A DNA stretch of 64,000 bases, taken from positions 1-64,000 of the forward strand of contig JAWKJY010000003.1 in assembly GCA_041393535.1 (NCBI GenBank). The letters are read 5' to 3'. This document shows positions 9,233 through 18,174 of this stretch, one piece after another (the first letter of the stretch is position 1; each line of letters begins with the position of its first letter). A model generated the notes under the pieces. That model did no database searches and was not told the origin of the DNA. It saw only the letters and a program-made list of their open reading frames with translations. The DNA comes from JAWKJY01 sp041393535. Its GTDB lineage: Bacteria; Actinomycetota; Thermoleophilia; Gaiellales; Gaiellaceae. A program made the position numbers and the translations under genes.

Positions 9233-9317
9233 CGGCGGGGAGGGATTGAACCCCCGACGTCTTCCGACGCTCTGCGGTTTTCAAGACCGCTGCCTTCGGC
9301 CGCTCAGCCACCCTGCC
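9233..9317 (-). tRNA. tRNA-Ser (anticodon TGA), possibly damaged
   Basis: The minus strand folds as a class-II tRNA: acceptor GGCAGGG, D-arm, anticodon arm GCGGT-CTTGAAA-ACCGC with anticodon TGA, long variable arm and T-arm. Two oddities are visible: the T-loop reads TTCAAT (a base short of TTCGAAT) and the 3' acceptor strand is one C short with one mismatch against the 5' strand. These could be indels in the assembly or early decay. It lies downstream of serS on the same strand. Confidence 0.75.
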
Positions 9318-9369
9318 CGCGGAGCGATTCTAGATTCCGCCCGGGCCCGCGCCAGTGGGGCGCGGCTCG

Positions 9370-11063
9370 CTACCAGCCGGTGATCCAGCCCTCGAGCAGG
9401 CCGTACGGCTCGGTCTGCGCGGGCTCTCCGGGGCGTCGACGCAGGACGTCGAAGTCGACGCCCTGGTCGGCCTGGAGGACGTGGTCGAGGTAGATGGCGC
9501 CGTAGTCGCGGCCGTAGCGGCGCTCGGGGATGGGCGCGCGAGGCGGCGCTCGATCTCCTCGGGCGCGATGAGGTCGAGGCGCCGGCCGGGGACGTCGAGT
9601 CTCGTCGCCGGCTTGCGCTCGGGCGCGACGTGCAGGACGATTGGCGCAGTTTGTCCCGCTCATGCGGGGCAAGTCCGAGATGCGTGACCATGTCCGTGAC
9701 GCCCGCGGCGAGGAGCTTCCGCGGGATCGGCAGCATCCCCACTCGGCATGGGGGCGCCGAGCGGGCTGGCGCTCCGAGGCACGAGGACGCTGCTCGCGTC
9801 GACCGGCAGGTCGGGGTCGTCGATCCGGGCGATCAGGTCGTCGATGCCGTCGAAGACGACGGCACGGCCGCGGTGGGTGAGCAGGACGGCGAGGCGGCGC
9901 TCGTCTTGACCAGCGCGCCCTGTGGCGCGAGGCTGCCGCGCAGGACGGCGAGGCCGCCGGCGGGCTTCAGCGGCTCCGCGAGCGGCGGATCACGTCCGGG
10001 TCGTACGCGCGCGCCCCCAGCGATGCGCTCGCCGAGCGAGGCGCCGAGACGGTTGGCGCGTCCAGGTGGAGCAGCGCCCGAGCTCGTGGAGCAGCGCCGC
10101 AGCCCGCCCGCCCGCGGGATAGTCCCTCGAAGAGGGGCGCCCGCCGGCCGCACGTTCGCGATGACGGGCGTCCGGCGCGCGATCTCGTCGAACAGCTCGG
10201 AGCGGCAGCTGATGCCGACGCGCCTGGCGAGCGCGATCAGGTGGCGACGGCGTTGGTCGAGCCGGCGATCGCCACGAGCACCGTGATCGCGTTCTCGAAG
10301 GCCTCGCGGTCAGGATCGCCGACGGGCGCACGTCGGCCTCCGCGAACTCGGCGCGGCGGCCGGCCCTCGGCGGTATGGCGACGCGCCGCCTCGACCGCCG
10401 GATCGCGGCGCTGCCCGGCAGGGACATCCCGAGCGCCTCGACGACGCCTTCGCCATCGTCGACGCCGCCCATCTCGCTGCAGCGGCCGACGGATGGCGTC
10501 GACGCGACCTCGAGCCCGCGTACCTCGCCGTCATCCGCCCGCGCGCAGGCTCGCCTGGTGTACCGCCACAGGTCGGTGGCGCTGCCGAGTCGCGTGCCGC
10601 GGAAGCAGCCGGGCTGCATCGGGCCGCCGGTGAACGCGATCGCGGGCACGTCGACGCTCGCGGCCCCCATCAGCTGCGCGGGCACGGTCTTGTCGCAGGC
10701 CCCGACGAGCACGACGGCGTCGAGCGGGTTCGCGCGGATCGTCTCCTCGACGTCCATCGACATGAGGTTCCGGTAGAGCATCGTCGTCGGCTTCATCAGG
10801 TTCTCGCCGAGCGACATCGTCGGGAACTCGAGCGGCAGCCCGCCCGCCTGCCAGACGCCGCGCTTGATCGCGGCGGTGAGGCCCCGGAGGTGGAGGTTGC
10901 AGCTGACGAGCTCCGACCAGGAGCTGCAGATCCCGACGACGGGCCGGTCCCTGATCGCCGCGTCGGACAGGCCCTCGGAGCGCAGGGCGGCGCGGTGGAT
11001 GAAGCCGAACACGTCGCGCGGGGCGAGCCAGCGGGAGCTGCGGCGGGTGCCGGGGCGCGTCAT
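9370..11063 (-). pseudogene. IlvD/Edd-family dehydratase, multiple frameshifts
   Basis: The span would encode about 565 residues, the usual length of IlvD/Edd dehydratases. The N-terminal part (from 11063) shows VLVGACDKTVPAQLMGA, the Fe-S cysteine region of the family. The C-terminal part (near 9380-9560) shows YGRDYGAIYLDHVLQADQG then VDFDVL, more like sugar-acid dehydratases (arabinonate type) than true IlvD. Several indels between 9600 and 10560 break the frame. If repaired it would dehydrate a dihydroxy or sugar acid. Whether it is a pseudogene or a poorly sequenced gene cannot be told here. Confidence 0.7.
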
Positions 11064-11112
11064 CGGCGGGGGAGCGTCGACGACCGGGGCACGCTCGTCC
11101 GCCTGCCGGGCG

Positions 11113-12351
11113 TCAGGCGCGGGGGCGCATGACCGCGGGCGCGCCGCAGGCGACGAGCGCCTCGGGCACGGCGACGGTGCCGTCGGCCTGCTGGAAGTTC
11201 TCGACCACCGCGATCAGGGCGCGCGCGGTGACGGCGGTCCCGTTCAGCGTGTGCAGGTGCTCGAGCTTGCCGCCCTCGCGGCGGAAGCGGGCGTCGAGGC
11301 GCCGGGCCTGGAAGTCGGTCGTGTTCGACGCCGAGGTGATCTCGCGGTAGCGGCCCTGGCCGGGGAACCACGCCTCGATGTCGTACTTCTTCGTGGCCGA
11401 GGCGCCGAGGTCGCCGGCGGCGATGTTCAGCACGCGGTAGGGGAGGCCGAGACCGCGGACGAGCTCCTCCTCGTTCGCGAGGATCCGCTCGTGCTCGTCG
11501 CGGGAGTCCTCCGGGCGGCAGAAGACGAACATCTCGACCTTGTCGAACTGGTGCACCCGGAACATCCCGCGCGTGTCCTTGCCGGCAGCGCCCGCCTCGC
11601 GTCGGAAGCAGGTCGAGTAGCCGACGTAGCGGCGCGGCAGCTCGGCCTCGTCGAGCGCCTCGCCCATGTGCAGGCCGGCGAGCGCCACCTCGGACGTGCC
11701 GACGAGGTAGAGCTCGTCGCGCTCGACGCCGTAGATGTTGACCTCGTCCGTCGGGAAGAAGCCCGTGCCGTACATCGCCGTGTCGCGGACGAGCACCGGC
11801 GTGATCACCGGGACGAAGCCCTTGCCGGCGAGCGTGTCGAGCGCGTAGCGGTACATCGCGAGCTCGACGAGCGCGAAGTCCCCCATGCGGTAGGCGAAGC
11901 GGGAGCCGGAGAGCCGTGCGGCGCGCTCGAGGTCGAGCCACCCCGCCGGGACGCCGAGGTCGACGTGGTCCTTCGGCTCGAAGTCGAAGGCGGGCGCCTC
12001 GCCGACGCGGCGGACCTCCTCCGCGTCCTCCTCGGCGACACCGTCGGGCGCCGTCGGGTCGGGCGGGTTCGGGACGAGGTCGAGCGCCTCCTGGCGGCCC
12101 CGCTCGGCCTCGGCGATCCGCGCCTCGAGCGCCGCGAGCTGCTCCTTGACCTGCCGCAGCTCCTCGAGCTGCTCGGGCGTGGGCTTGCCCTTGAGCTTCG
12201 TCCGGCCGCGCAGCTCGTCGACCTGCGGGACGAGCTCGAGCCAGGCCCGGTCGGCGGCGAGGAACGCGTCGAAGGCCTCGGCGGCGCCCTTGCGGACGAG
12301 CGCGGCGCGCCAGCCGTCCGGGTCGTTCCTCGCTGCCCTCGCGTCGATCAC
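11113..12351 (-). CDS. serS: Seryl-tRNA synthetase
   Basis: A 412-residue protein, full length for bacterial SerRS. The N-terminal coiled-coil arm spans about residues 25-95 (KLKGKPTPEQLEELRQVKEQ). The class-II catalytic core contains motif 2 (STCFRREAGAAGKDTRGMFR, residues about 245-265) and motif 3 near the C-terminus (HTLNGTAVTARALIAVVEN). It charges tRNA-Ser with serine in the cytosol. It lies 10 bp downstream of the HAD phosphatase, and tRNA-Ser follows further downstream on the same strand. No T-box-like leader is visible. Confidence 0.97.
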   Translation of the reverse strand: MIDARAARNDPDGWRAALVRKGAAEAFDAFLAADRAWLELVPQVDELRGRTKLKGKPTPEQLEELRQVKEQLAALEARIAEAERGRQEALDLVPNPPDPTAPDGVAEEDAEEVRRVGEAPAFDFEPKDHVDLGVPAGWLDLERAARLSGSRFAYRMGDFALVELAMYRYALDTLAGKGFVPVITPVLVRDTAMYGTGFFPTDEVNIYGVERDELYLVGTSEVALAGLHMGEALDEAELPRRYVGYSTCFRREAGAAGKDTRGMFRVHQFDKVEMFVFCRPEDSRDEHERILANEEELVRGLGLPYRVLNIAAGDLGASATKKYDIEAWFPGQGRYREITSASNTTDFQARRLDARFRREGGKLEHLHTLNGTAVTARALIAVVENFQQADGTVAVPEALVACGAPAVMRPRA

Positions 12352-12361
12352 GGCGACTAGC

Positions 12362-13207
12362 CTAGCGCGCGAGCCGGCGGGCCAGGACGGCCTCGAACAC
12401 CCGCGCGACGCCCTCCTCCTCGGGCCCCGGGCAGTGCCAGTCGGCGACGGCGAGGAGGCGGCGGTGCGCCTCGCCGACGGCGACGGCGAAGCCGGCCGCC
12501 TCGAGCAGCTCGACGTCGTTCTCGCCGTCCCCGAAGGCGACCGTGCGCTCGAGCGAGAAGCCGAGCAGGTCGGCGACGAGTGAGATCCCCGAGCCCTTCG
12601 TGACGCCCTTGTTCGCGAGCTCGAGGAAGTGGGGCAGCGACTTCGCGACGAACATCCGCTCGCCGAGCGTCCCCTGCAGGACCGGCTCGAGCGCGTCGAG
12701 GGCGCTCGGCTCCCCGACCACGACGAGCTTCGTCGGCGGCCGGTCGAGCCAGGCGAGGAGGTCGCCGACGACGTTCACCTGGACGCGCTGGAAGCGGCCG
12801 TACCGCTCCGCGTGCTCCGTCATCGCGGCGACGTGCATCTGGTCGCCCACGTAGACGTACGGGGAGTAGCCGTGCCCGTGGATCTCGCGGATCGCCTCGC
12901 GCGCGAGCTCGAGCGGGATCGTCTCGTGCCGCAGGAACTCGCCGGTCACCGGGTCTGCGACGACCGCGCCCTGGTAGCAGACCACCGGCCCGTCGAGGCC
13001 CGCCGCCGTGCAGTACGGGCGCGTCGCCTGCAGCATCCGCCCGGTGACGATGACGACGTGGATGCCCGCAGCGCGGGCCGCCCGGATCGCGCCGGCCGTG
13101 CGTGGGCGCAGGAGCGCGTCGGGCGCGATCAGCGTCCGGTCGAGGTCGCAGGCGAAGGCCTCGACCGCGTCCGGGAAGCCGGCCGGGAGCGCGAGCGAGT
13201 CGGACAG
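12362..13207 (-). CDS. Cof-type HAD-IIB phosphatase
   Basis: HAD hydrolase with motif I FACDLDRTLIA near the N-terminus, motif II VIVTGR, a Cof-type cap, motif III Lys in NKGVTKGSGIS, and motif IV FGDGENDVELL. Such enzymes dephosphorylate sugar phosphates, flavin or other small phosphates. The first ATG (13036) would remove catalytic motif I. Coding clearly extends to about 13207, where only a CTG is available, so the start is uncertain. It begins just after the cytochrome gene ends and sits 10 bp before serS, suggesting one transcript. Confidence 0.85.
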   Translation of the reverse strand: MSDSLALPAGFPDAVEAFACDLDRTLIAPDALLRPRTAGAIRAARAAGIHVVIVTGRMLQATRPYCTAAGLDGPVVCYQGAVVADPVTGEFLRHETIPLELAREAIREIHGHGYSPYVYVGDQMHVAAMTEHAERYGRFQRVQVNVVGDLLAWLDRPPTKLVVVGEPSALDALEPVLQGTLGERMFVAKSLPHFLELANKGVTKGSGISLVADLLGFSLERTVAFGDGENDVELLEAAGFAVAVGEAHRRLLAVADWHCPGPEEEGVARVFEAVLARRLAR

Positions 13208-13215
13208 GGCTGCGA

Positions 13216-14031
13216 CTAGCCCTGCGTCGCCGAGACGACGTAGGCCGCGACGTCCTTGATCTGGTCGTCGGTGAGCGCGCCGCTCGTGCCGAAGGCGGGC
13301 ATCGGGCCGGCGCCGTTCGTGACGAGCTGGACGACCGTGTCGAACGCCGGCTTCGTCTCGTCGAGGTTCGGCCCGACGTTGCCCGCGGCGCCCGCGTCCG
13401 CGAGCGTGTGGCAGCCGACACAGCCGGCGGAGGCGAACAGCTGCTTGCCGTTGGCCGGGTCGCCCTCGGGCGCGGCGGCGGGCGCCGGCTCCGCGGGAGC
13501 GGGCTCGGAAGGGGCGGGCTCGGCCGGTGCCGGCTCGGCGGGGGCAGGCTCGGCAGGTGCCGGCTCGGCGGGGGCGGGCTCGGCGGGTGCCGGCTCGGCG
13601 GGGGCGGACGGCGTGACCTCCTGGCCCGAGGCCTGGAGGAGGAGGCCGACGAGGTCGCCGACCTGCTGGTCGTCGAGCTGATCCGCGTAGGAGGGCATGA
13701 TCCCGGACTGGTAGCCCTCGGCCACGACCGCGTTCGGGTTCGTGATCGACTGCGAGATGTACGCCGCGTCCTTGTCCGCCAGGGAGGCGTTGAGATCGGG
13801 TCCGACGCCGCCCTGCGAGCCGGCCTCGGCCAGCGCATGGCAGCTGCCGCAGCCCGCCGAGGTGAACACCTCGAGGCCGGCGGCCGGGTCGCCCACGATG
13901 ACGGTCGGGGCGGACAGGTCTCCGATGACGGTGGTGGGGCGGGCCTGGCGCGTTCCCTTCGCGCCGCAGGCCGCGACCACGGTGCCGACGAGAACGACGG
14001 CAGCGACGGAAAGCGCGATTCGGCGGATCAC
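13216..14031 (-). CDS. Two-haem cytochrome c lipoprotein
   Basis: A 271-residue protein with a lipoprotein signal (VVAAC, Cys22) and two class-I cytochrome c domains. The first (residues about 48-135) has CGSCH, the second (about 190-268) has CVGCH; a methionine follows in each (GIMPSY, GPMPAF). They are joined by an Ala-Pro-Glu-rich linker of eight pentapeptide repeats. It starts at a GTG preceded by TATAGA, so the transcript may be nearly leaderless. Expected role: membrane-tethered electron carrier on the outer face, partner unknown. Confidence 0.9.
   Translation of the reverse strand: MIRRIALSVAAVVLVGTVVAACGAKGTRQARPTTVIGDLSAPTVIVGDPAAGLEVFTSAGCGSCHALAEAGSQGGVGPDLNASLADKDAAYISQSITNPNAVVAEGYQSGIMPSYADQLDDQQVGDLVGLLLQASGQEVTPSAPAEPAPAEPAPAEPAPAEPAPAEPAPAEPAPSEPAPAEPAPAAAPEGDPANGKQLFASAGCVGCHTLADAGAAGNVGPNLDETKPAFDTVVQLVTNGAGPMPAFGTSGALTDDQIKDVAAYVVSATQG
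13484..13609. repeat. Tandem repeats encoding the (APAEP)n linker
   Basis: About 126 bp of 15-bp units, often paired into 30-bp higher-order units alternating a C-rich and a less C-rich spelling of the same pentapeptide. One unit reads APSEP instead of APAEP. It encodes the extended linker between the two cytochrome domains, and its length may vary between strains. Confidence 0.85.
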
Positions 14032-14165
14032 GCGGCCGAGTCTATACGAGCCTCCGGCGGATGCGCCACCGGGAACCGCGTCGCGCCCGCGGCGGGCCGG
14101 GAGGGCGCGCGTAGACTGGGTGCGAGGCCGCGCCCGGCGGCCAGGGCGGACGAGGGGTCGAGCGG

Positions 14166-15074
14166 ATGAGGCGCAAGGCGTTCGGACGTGATCGGGGCCT
14201 CTCGGCCCGCATGGCGCTGACCACGTTCCTGCTCGGCCTGCTCTACGTCGTCTTCTTCCTCGTCCTCTGGCGGGCGCTCAACCTGGGGCTCGGGCCCGTG
14301 ATCGTGCTGGTCGGGATCCTGGCCTTCGTGCAGTGGTTCACGTCGGACAAGGTCGCGCTGATGGCCGCGCGCGCGCGCGTCGTCACCGCCGAGGAGGAGC
14401 CGGAGCTGCACGCGATGGTCGAGCGCCTGTGCGCCATGGGCGACCTGCCCAAGCCGCGCATCGCGATCGCGCCGACGCACGTGCCGAACGCGTTCGCGAC
14501 GGGGAGGACGCCGCGCCACTCCGCGGTCGCCGTGACCCAGGGCCTGCTCGATCGCCTGGAGCCGCAGGAGGTCGAGGGCGTGATCGCCCACGAGCTCGCG
14601 CACATCGCCCACCGCGACGTGACGATCATGACCCTCGCGAGCTTCTTCTCCATGGTCGCGGGGATGCTCGTGCGCTTCGGCATCTACAGCAACATGGGCA
14701 GCCGCAACCGGGACAGCAACGGCGCCCCCGTCTGGCTGATCGTGATCGTCGTCTCGATCGTGACCTACGTGCTCAGCTACATCCTGATCATGGCGATCTC
14801 GCGCTACCGCGAGTTCGCGGCCGACCGCGGGGCGGCGCTCGTGACCGGCGCGCCGGAGCAGCTGATGAGCGCGCTGCAGAAGATCGCCGGCGAGATGGGA
14901 CGGATCCCGCAGAAGGACCTGCGCGAGGCGGCGTCGCTGAACGCGTTCTTCATCATCCCGACGAACTGGAAGCAGTCGGCCGGCGAGCTCTTCCTCACGC
15001 ACCCGCCGCTGCAGAAGCGCCTCGCCCGGCTCGCCGAGATCGCCAACGAGATGGGCAAGGCGGCGCCCGTCTGA
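14166..15074 (+). CDS. htpX: HtpX-like M48 membrane metalloprotease
   Basis: A 302-residue protein with two N-terminal membrane segments (residues about 18-60), the zinc motif HELAHIAHRD near residue 142, two further membrane segments (about 155-215), and the third ligand region YREFAADRGAA. HtpX degrades misfolded membrane proteins with its active site facing the cytosol. The stop overlaps the next start as ATGA, so it is translationally coupled to pspAB. The -10-like TAGACT lies about 50 bp upstream. Confidence 0.93.
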   Translation: MRRKAFGRDRGLSARMALTTFLLGLLYVVFFLVLWRALNLGLGPVIVLVGILAFVQWFTSDKVALMAARARVVTAEEEPELHAMVERLCAMGDLPKPRIAIAPTHVPNAFATGRTPRHSAVAVTQGLLDRLEPQEVEGVIAHELAHIAHRDVTIMTLASFFSMVAGMLVRFGIYSNMGSRNRDSNGAPVWLIVIVVSIVTYVLSYILIMAISRYREFAADRGAALVTGAPEQLMSALQKIAGEMGRIPQKDLREAASLNAFFIIPTNWKQSAGELFLTHPPLQKRLARLAEIANEMGKAAPV

Positions 15075-15646
15075 TGGGCGTGCTCGACGTCCTCTTCGGG
15101 CGCAAGCGGCTGCAGAAGCCCGCCGAGGACAGGCTCTTCGCGATCGTCACCGCCGGCGTCACCCTCGAGCACTCGCTCGGCCTACGCTTCGACGGCGTCG
15201 GCGCCGTCGTGTTCAAGCCGCTCTCGGCCGCCGAGTTCGCGCGGGTCGAGTCCGAGGTGGACGAGCTGCTGACGGCCTCCGCGCCGCAGGAGGGCTCGGT
15301 CGTCGAGCGCCGCGCCGACCCGCTCGGCTACCAGTGGGTCGTCGTGAAGGACGCGGAGATCGAGGACGCGGTCACCAGCGTCAACCTCGTCGGGACCGAG
15401 CTGAAGGCCGCCGGCTTCGGCGAGCAGCTGCTCGCGGCCGTCTTCCGCTTCACGGACGGCACGCGGCGCGTCCACCTGATCTACGGCTACAAGCGCGGGG
15501 CCTTCTGGCCGTTCGTGCCGACGGGGCAGGGGCAGAAGCGCGACAACGCGGAGGAGCTGCGGCTGAAGGCCGCGCTCGAGCGCGAGCTGCCGATCGAGGC
15601 CGACCTGACCCGCTGGCTCGGCCTGTTCGACGCGCCGCTCGACTGA
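15074..15646 (+). CDS. pspAB: PspA-associated protein PspAB
   Basis: A 190-residue soluble protein (MGVLDVLFGRKRLQKPAEDR start; VHLIYGYKRGAFWPFVP). This matches the PspAB family found beside PspA/HtpX in actinobacteria and archaea, thought to take part in the phage-shock membrane-stress response; its biochemical role is unknown. The ATG overlaps the htpX stop. PspA and PspAA lie 1.7 kb away on the opposite strand, so the set is split into two convergent units. Confidence 0.85.
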   Translation: MGVLDVLFGRKRLQKPAEDRLFAIVTAGVTLEHSLGLRFDGVGAVVFKPLSAAEFARVESEVDELLTASAPQEGSVVERRADPLGYQWVVVKDAEIEDAVTSVNLVGTELKAAGFGEQLLAAVFRFTDGTRRVHLIYGYKRGAFWPFVPTGQGQKRDNAEELRLKAALERELPIEADLTRWLGLFDAPLD

Positions 15647-15908
15647 GCGCCCGGCGGGCCGGGGCGCGGCGGGGAGCGATCGTCACGCTTCCGGCACGGT
15701 CCGGTGTCACACCCGCGACGGGTTCGCCGCTACGCTCGAAGGCGGGTGGAGGCGCGGGGTGGCCCCTGGCCCGGCCGGAATGGACGAGTCCCGTCGGGAC
15801 GGTGCCGTGCCCGGCGCGGCGCGGGCCGGCGGCTCGCGTGCCGCGGGCCGGAGCGGACGGCGGGGCTCGGCCGCATCGCGTCCGAACGCGTGTTCTACGC
15901 TTGGCGCG

Positions 15909-16988
15909 GTGATCGTCGCGCACGTCGATCTCGACGCGTTCTTCGCCGCCGTCGAGGAGCTCGAGCGGCCCGAGCTCAGGCGCCTGCCGCTCGTCGTCGG
16001 CGGCGACCCGCGCGGCCGCGGCGTCGTCGCGACCGCGAACTACGTCGCGCGCCGCTTCGGGATCCGCTCGGCGATGAGCTGCGCCGAGGCGTACCGGCGC
16101 TGCCCGCAGGCGGTGTTCGTCCGGCCGTCGCCGCAGAAGTACCGCGAGTACTCGGCCTCGGTCTGGCGAGCGATCCGCGAGGTGACGCCGACGGTCGAGA
16201 AGGCGGGCCTCGACGAGGGCTACCTCGACGTCGGCGAGGTCGCGCCCGACATCCACGCGGCGCGCGCGGTCGCCTACGCCGTCCAGGACGCCGTCCGGGG
16301 CGCGACCTCGCTCTCGTGCTCGCTCGGCGTCGCCAGCTGCAAGGTGGTCGCCAAGGTCGCGTCCGACCGGAAGAAGCCCGGCGGCGTGACCGTCGTGCCG
16401 CCCGGCCGGGAGGCGGCGTTCCTCGCGCCGCTCGACGTGCGGCTGCTCCCGGGCGTCGGCCCGCGCGCCGAGGCCCGCCTGCGCGCGGCCGGGATCGAGA
16501 CGGTCGGCGGGCTCGCGGCGCTCGACGACGAGCGGCTCGCCGCGCTCCTGCCCGGGAAGGTCGGACGGATGCTCCGCGACCGGGCGGTCGGCCTCGACCC
16601 GCGGGCCCTCGAGCTCGACGCCGAGCCGATCTCGATCAGCCACGAGGAGACGTTCGACCGCGACGTCGCGGACCGCGCCGTGCTCGAGGAGGAGCTGCGC
16701 CGGATGGCCGAGCGCGTCGCGCGCCGGCTCGAGGCCGCGCGCACCGCCGGGCGGACCGTGACGACGAAGGTGCGCTACCCGGACTTCTCGATCCGCAGCC
16801 GCTCGCGCACGCTGCCCGCGCCGACCGACGACGCGCGCCTGATCGGGCTGGTCGCCTGCGAGCTGCTCGGGCGCGCGCTCGAGGACCGGCCCGGGGCGCT
16901 CAGGCTCGTCGGGGTGGGCGTCTCGAACCTCGGGGTCGAGCACCAGCTGGCGCTCGTCGAGGACGAGCCGCACACGGCGGAGACGTGA
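15909..16988 (+). CDS. dinB: DNA polymerase IV (Y-family translesion polymerase)
   Basis: A 359-residue protein from the GTG at 15909, chosen because the family starts just before IVAHVDLDAFFAAVE; the longer reading adds a non-conserved Arg/Ala-rich stretch. Palm acidic residues sit in HVDLDAFF and GLDEGYLD (usually SxDEAYLD). A helix-hairpin-helix (LLPGVGPRAEARLRAAG) and a little-finger domain (TTKVRYPDFSIRSR) follow. It performs error-prone lesion bypass. It lacks an obvious C-terminal beta-clamp motif. A strong hairpin follows the stop directly. Confidence 0.95.
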   Translation: MIVAHVDLDAFFAAVEELERPELRRLPLVVGGDPRGRGVVATANYVARRFGIRSAMSCAEAYRRCPQAVFVRPSPQKYREYSASVWRAIREVTPTVEKAGLDEGYLDVGEVAPDIHAARAVAYAVQDAVRGATSLSCSLGVASCKVVAKVASDRKKPGGVTVVPPGREAAFLAPLDVRLLPGVGPRAEARLRAAGIETVGGLAALDDERLAALLPGKVGRMLRDRAVGLDPRALELDAEPISISHEETFDRDVADRAVLEEELRRMAERVARRLEAARTAGRTVTTKVRYPDFSIRSRSRTLPAPTDDARLIGLVACELLGRALEDRPGALRLVGVGVSNLGVEHQLALVEDEPHTAET

Positions 16989-17021
16989 GGCCGGGGAGGC
17001 GCGCGCCGCGCCTCCCCGGCC
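16989..17021. terminator. Hairpin between convergent dinB and pspAA
   Basis: A perfect 15-bp stem (16989-17003 with 17007-17021) closed by a 3-nt loop starts one base after the dinB stop and ends 5 bp before the pspAA stop. There is no T-run, as is common in high-GC genomes. It probably terminates transcription in both directions. Confidence 0.75.
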
Positions 17022-17026
17022 TCCGA

Positions 17027-17314
17027 TCAGACCGGAATGTCCGGGATCAGGCCGTGCTCGCCGACGAGCGCCCGGGTCTCCTCGAGCGTGAGGTCGCTCG
17101 GCGGGATGATCACCTCGGACGAGCGCAGGTCGTCCGAGGCGAGGGCGGTGCCCCGGGCGCGGACCAGCTGCCACATGTCGTCGAGCCGCGCGTCGAGCGT
17201 CGCCTCGTCGCCGGCCTCCAACGCGGCCATCGCCGCGTCGTCGAGCGCGTTCAGCTGCGCGACGACCGACTCGGGCAGCTCGAACTGCCCCTCTCCCATC
17301 AGCCTGACGATCAC
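17027..17314 (-). CDS. pspAA: PspA-associated protein PspAA
   Basis: A 95-residue protein starting at a GTG (VIVRLMGEGQFELPESVVAQ), matching the PspAA family (N-terminal IVRxxGEGQY/F-like signature, Asp/Glu-rich helices). It is encoded directly after pspA: the GTGA sequence joins its start to the pspA stop, implying translational coupling. It probably acts with PspA in membrane-stress protection; the mechanism is not established. Confidence 0.85.
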   Translation of the reverse strand: MIVRLMGEGQFELPESVVAQLNALDDAAMAALEAGDEATLDARLDDMWQLVRARGTALASDDLRSSEVIIPPSDLTLEETRALVGEHGLIPDIPV

Positions 17315-18069
17315 GACTTGCCCTCCGCCGGCGTCTCGCCGCCCGCCAGCTCCTTCGGCTGCGAGCCCGTGCCCAGCTCGAGCCGCAGCTTCTCCAGCTC
17401 CGCGTCGACGCTGCTCGTCGCCGTCAGCTGGGCGAGCTCGCGGTCGAGGCTCGTCTCGCCGGTGCCCGTGAAGTCGGTGAGCGTGCCACTGTCGACCAGC
17501 TCGTCGAGGGCGGCTGCGCGCGCCTGCATGTCCTCGGTCTTCTGCGCGGCACGCTGGACCGCGAGGCCGACGTCCGCCATCTCCTCGCCGATGCCCGAGG
17601 CGGCCTCGGTGATGCGCACCTGCGCCTCGGCGGCGGAGTACTGCGCCTTGATGACCTCCTTCTGGCTCCGGAAGGCCTCGACCTTCGCGGAGAGGCGCTT
17701 CTCGCTCTCGACGAGCTTGTCCTGCTGCGCCTGGAGGCCCTGGATCTGGGCGTCGAGCGACTGGAGCTGGTTCTGCGCGAGCGCCTTGCGCTCGAGGGCC
17801 GCGCGCGCGAGGTCCTCCCGTCCGCTCGCCAGCGCGGTGCGGGCCTGGCCGTCGAGCTTCGCGACGTCCCCCTCGATCTTCTGCGTCTGCAGCTCGAGGC
17901 GCTTCTTCGCGGTCACGACGTCGGCGACGCCCTTCTTCACCTTCTGCAGCATCTCCAGCTGCTTCTCGTAGCTGTAGTCGAGCGTCTCCGCGGGGTCCTC
18001 GGCACGGTCGAGGAGCTTGGAGATCTTCGCCTTGACGACGGTCGACGCTCGGCTCAAGAGTCCAGCCAT
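17311..18069 (-). CDS. pspA: Phage shock protein A (PspA/IM30 family)
   Basis: A 252-residue, almost entirely helical coiled-coil protein with the family N-terminus (amphipathic MAGLLSRASTVVKAKISKLL) and long heptad-rich helices to about residue 200. PspA polymerises on the inner face of stressed membranes and blocks proton leakage. The ATG at 18069 follows a strong AGGAGG; a longer upstream reading is not supported. The C-terminus is Gly/Glu-rich. It is coupled to pspAA. Confidence 0.95.
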   Translation of the reverse strand: MAGLLSRASTVVKAKISKLLDRAEDPAETLDYSYEKQLEMLQKVKKGVADVVTAKKRLELQTQKIEGDVAKLDGQARTALASGREDLARAALERKALAQNQLQSLDAQIQGLQAQQDKLVESEKRLSAKVEAFRSQKEVIKAQYSAAEAQVRITEAASGIGEEMADVGLAVQRAAQKTEDMQARAAALDELVDSGTLTDFTGTGETSLDRELAQLTATSSVDAELEKLRLELGTGSQPKELAGGETPAEGKS

Positions 18070-18174
18070 CAGGCCTCCTGGTCGGTTGGGGGGAATCGTA
18101 GCCGGGGGCGCCGCGCGCACGGCACCCGCGGAGGGGTAGGCTGCCGGCCACCCGAGGAGCGAGGGAGGAGGCCG

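Noticed and set aside
12352..12361. T-box leader or other riboswitch before serS
   Set aside because: Only 10 bp separate serS from the HAD gene; there is no room for a leader.
13484..13609. Repeats considered as a CRISPR array
   Set aside because: Units are 15 bp, contiguous, in frame and encode the APAEP linker; there are no spacers and no cas genes.
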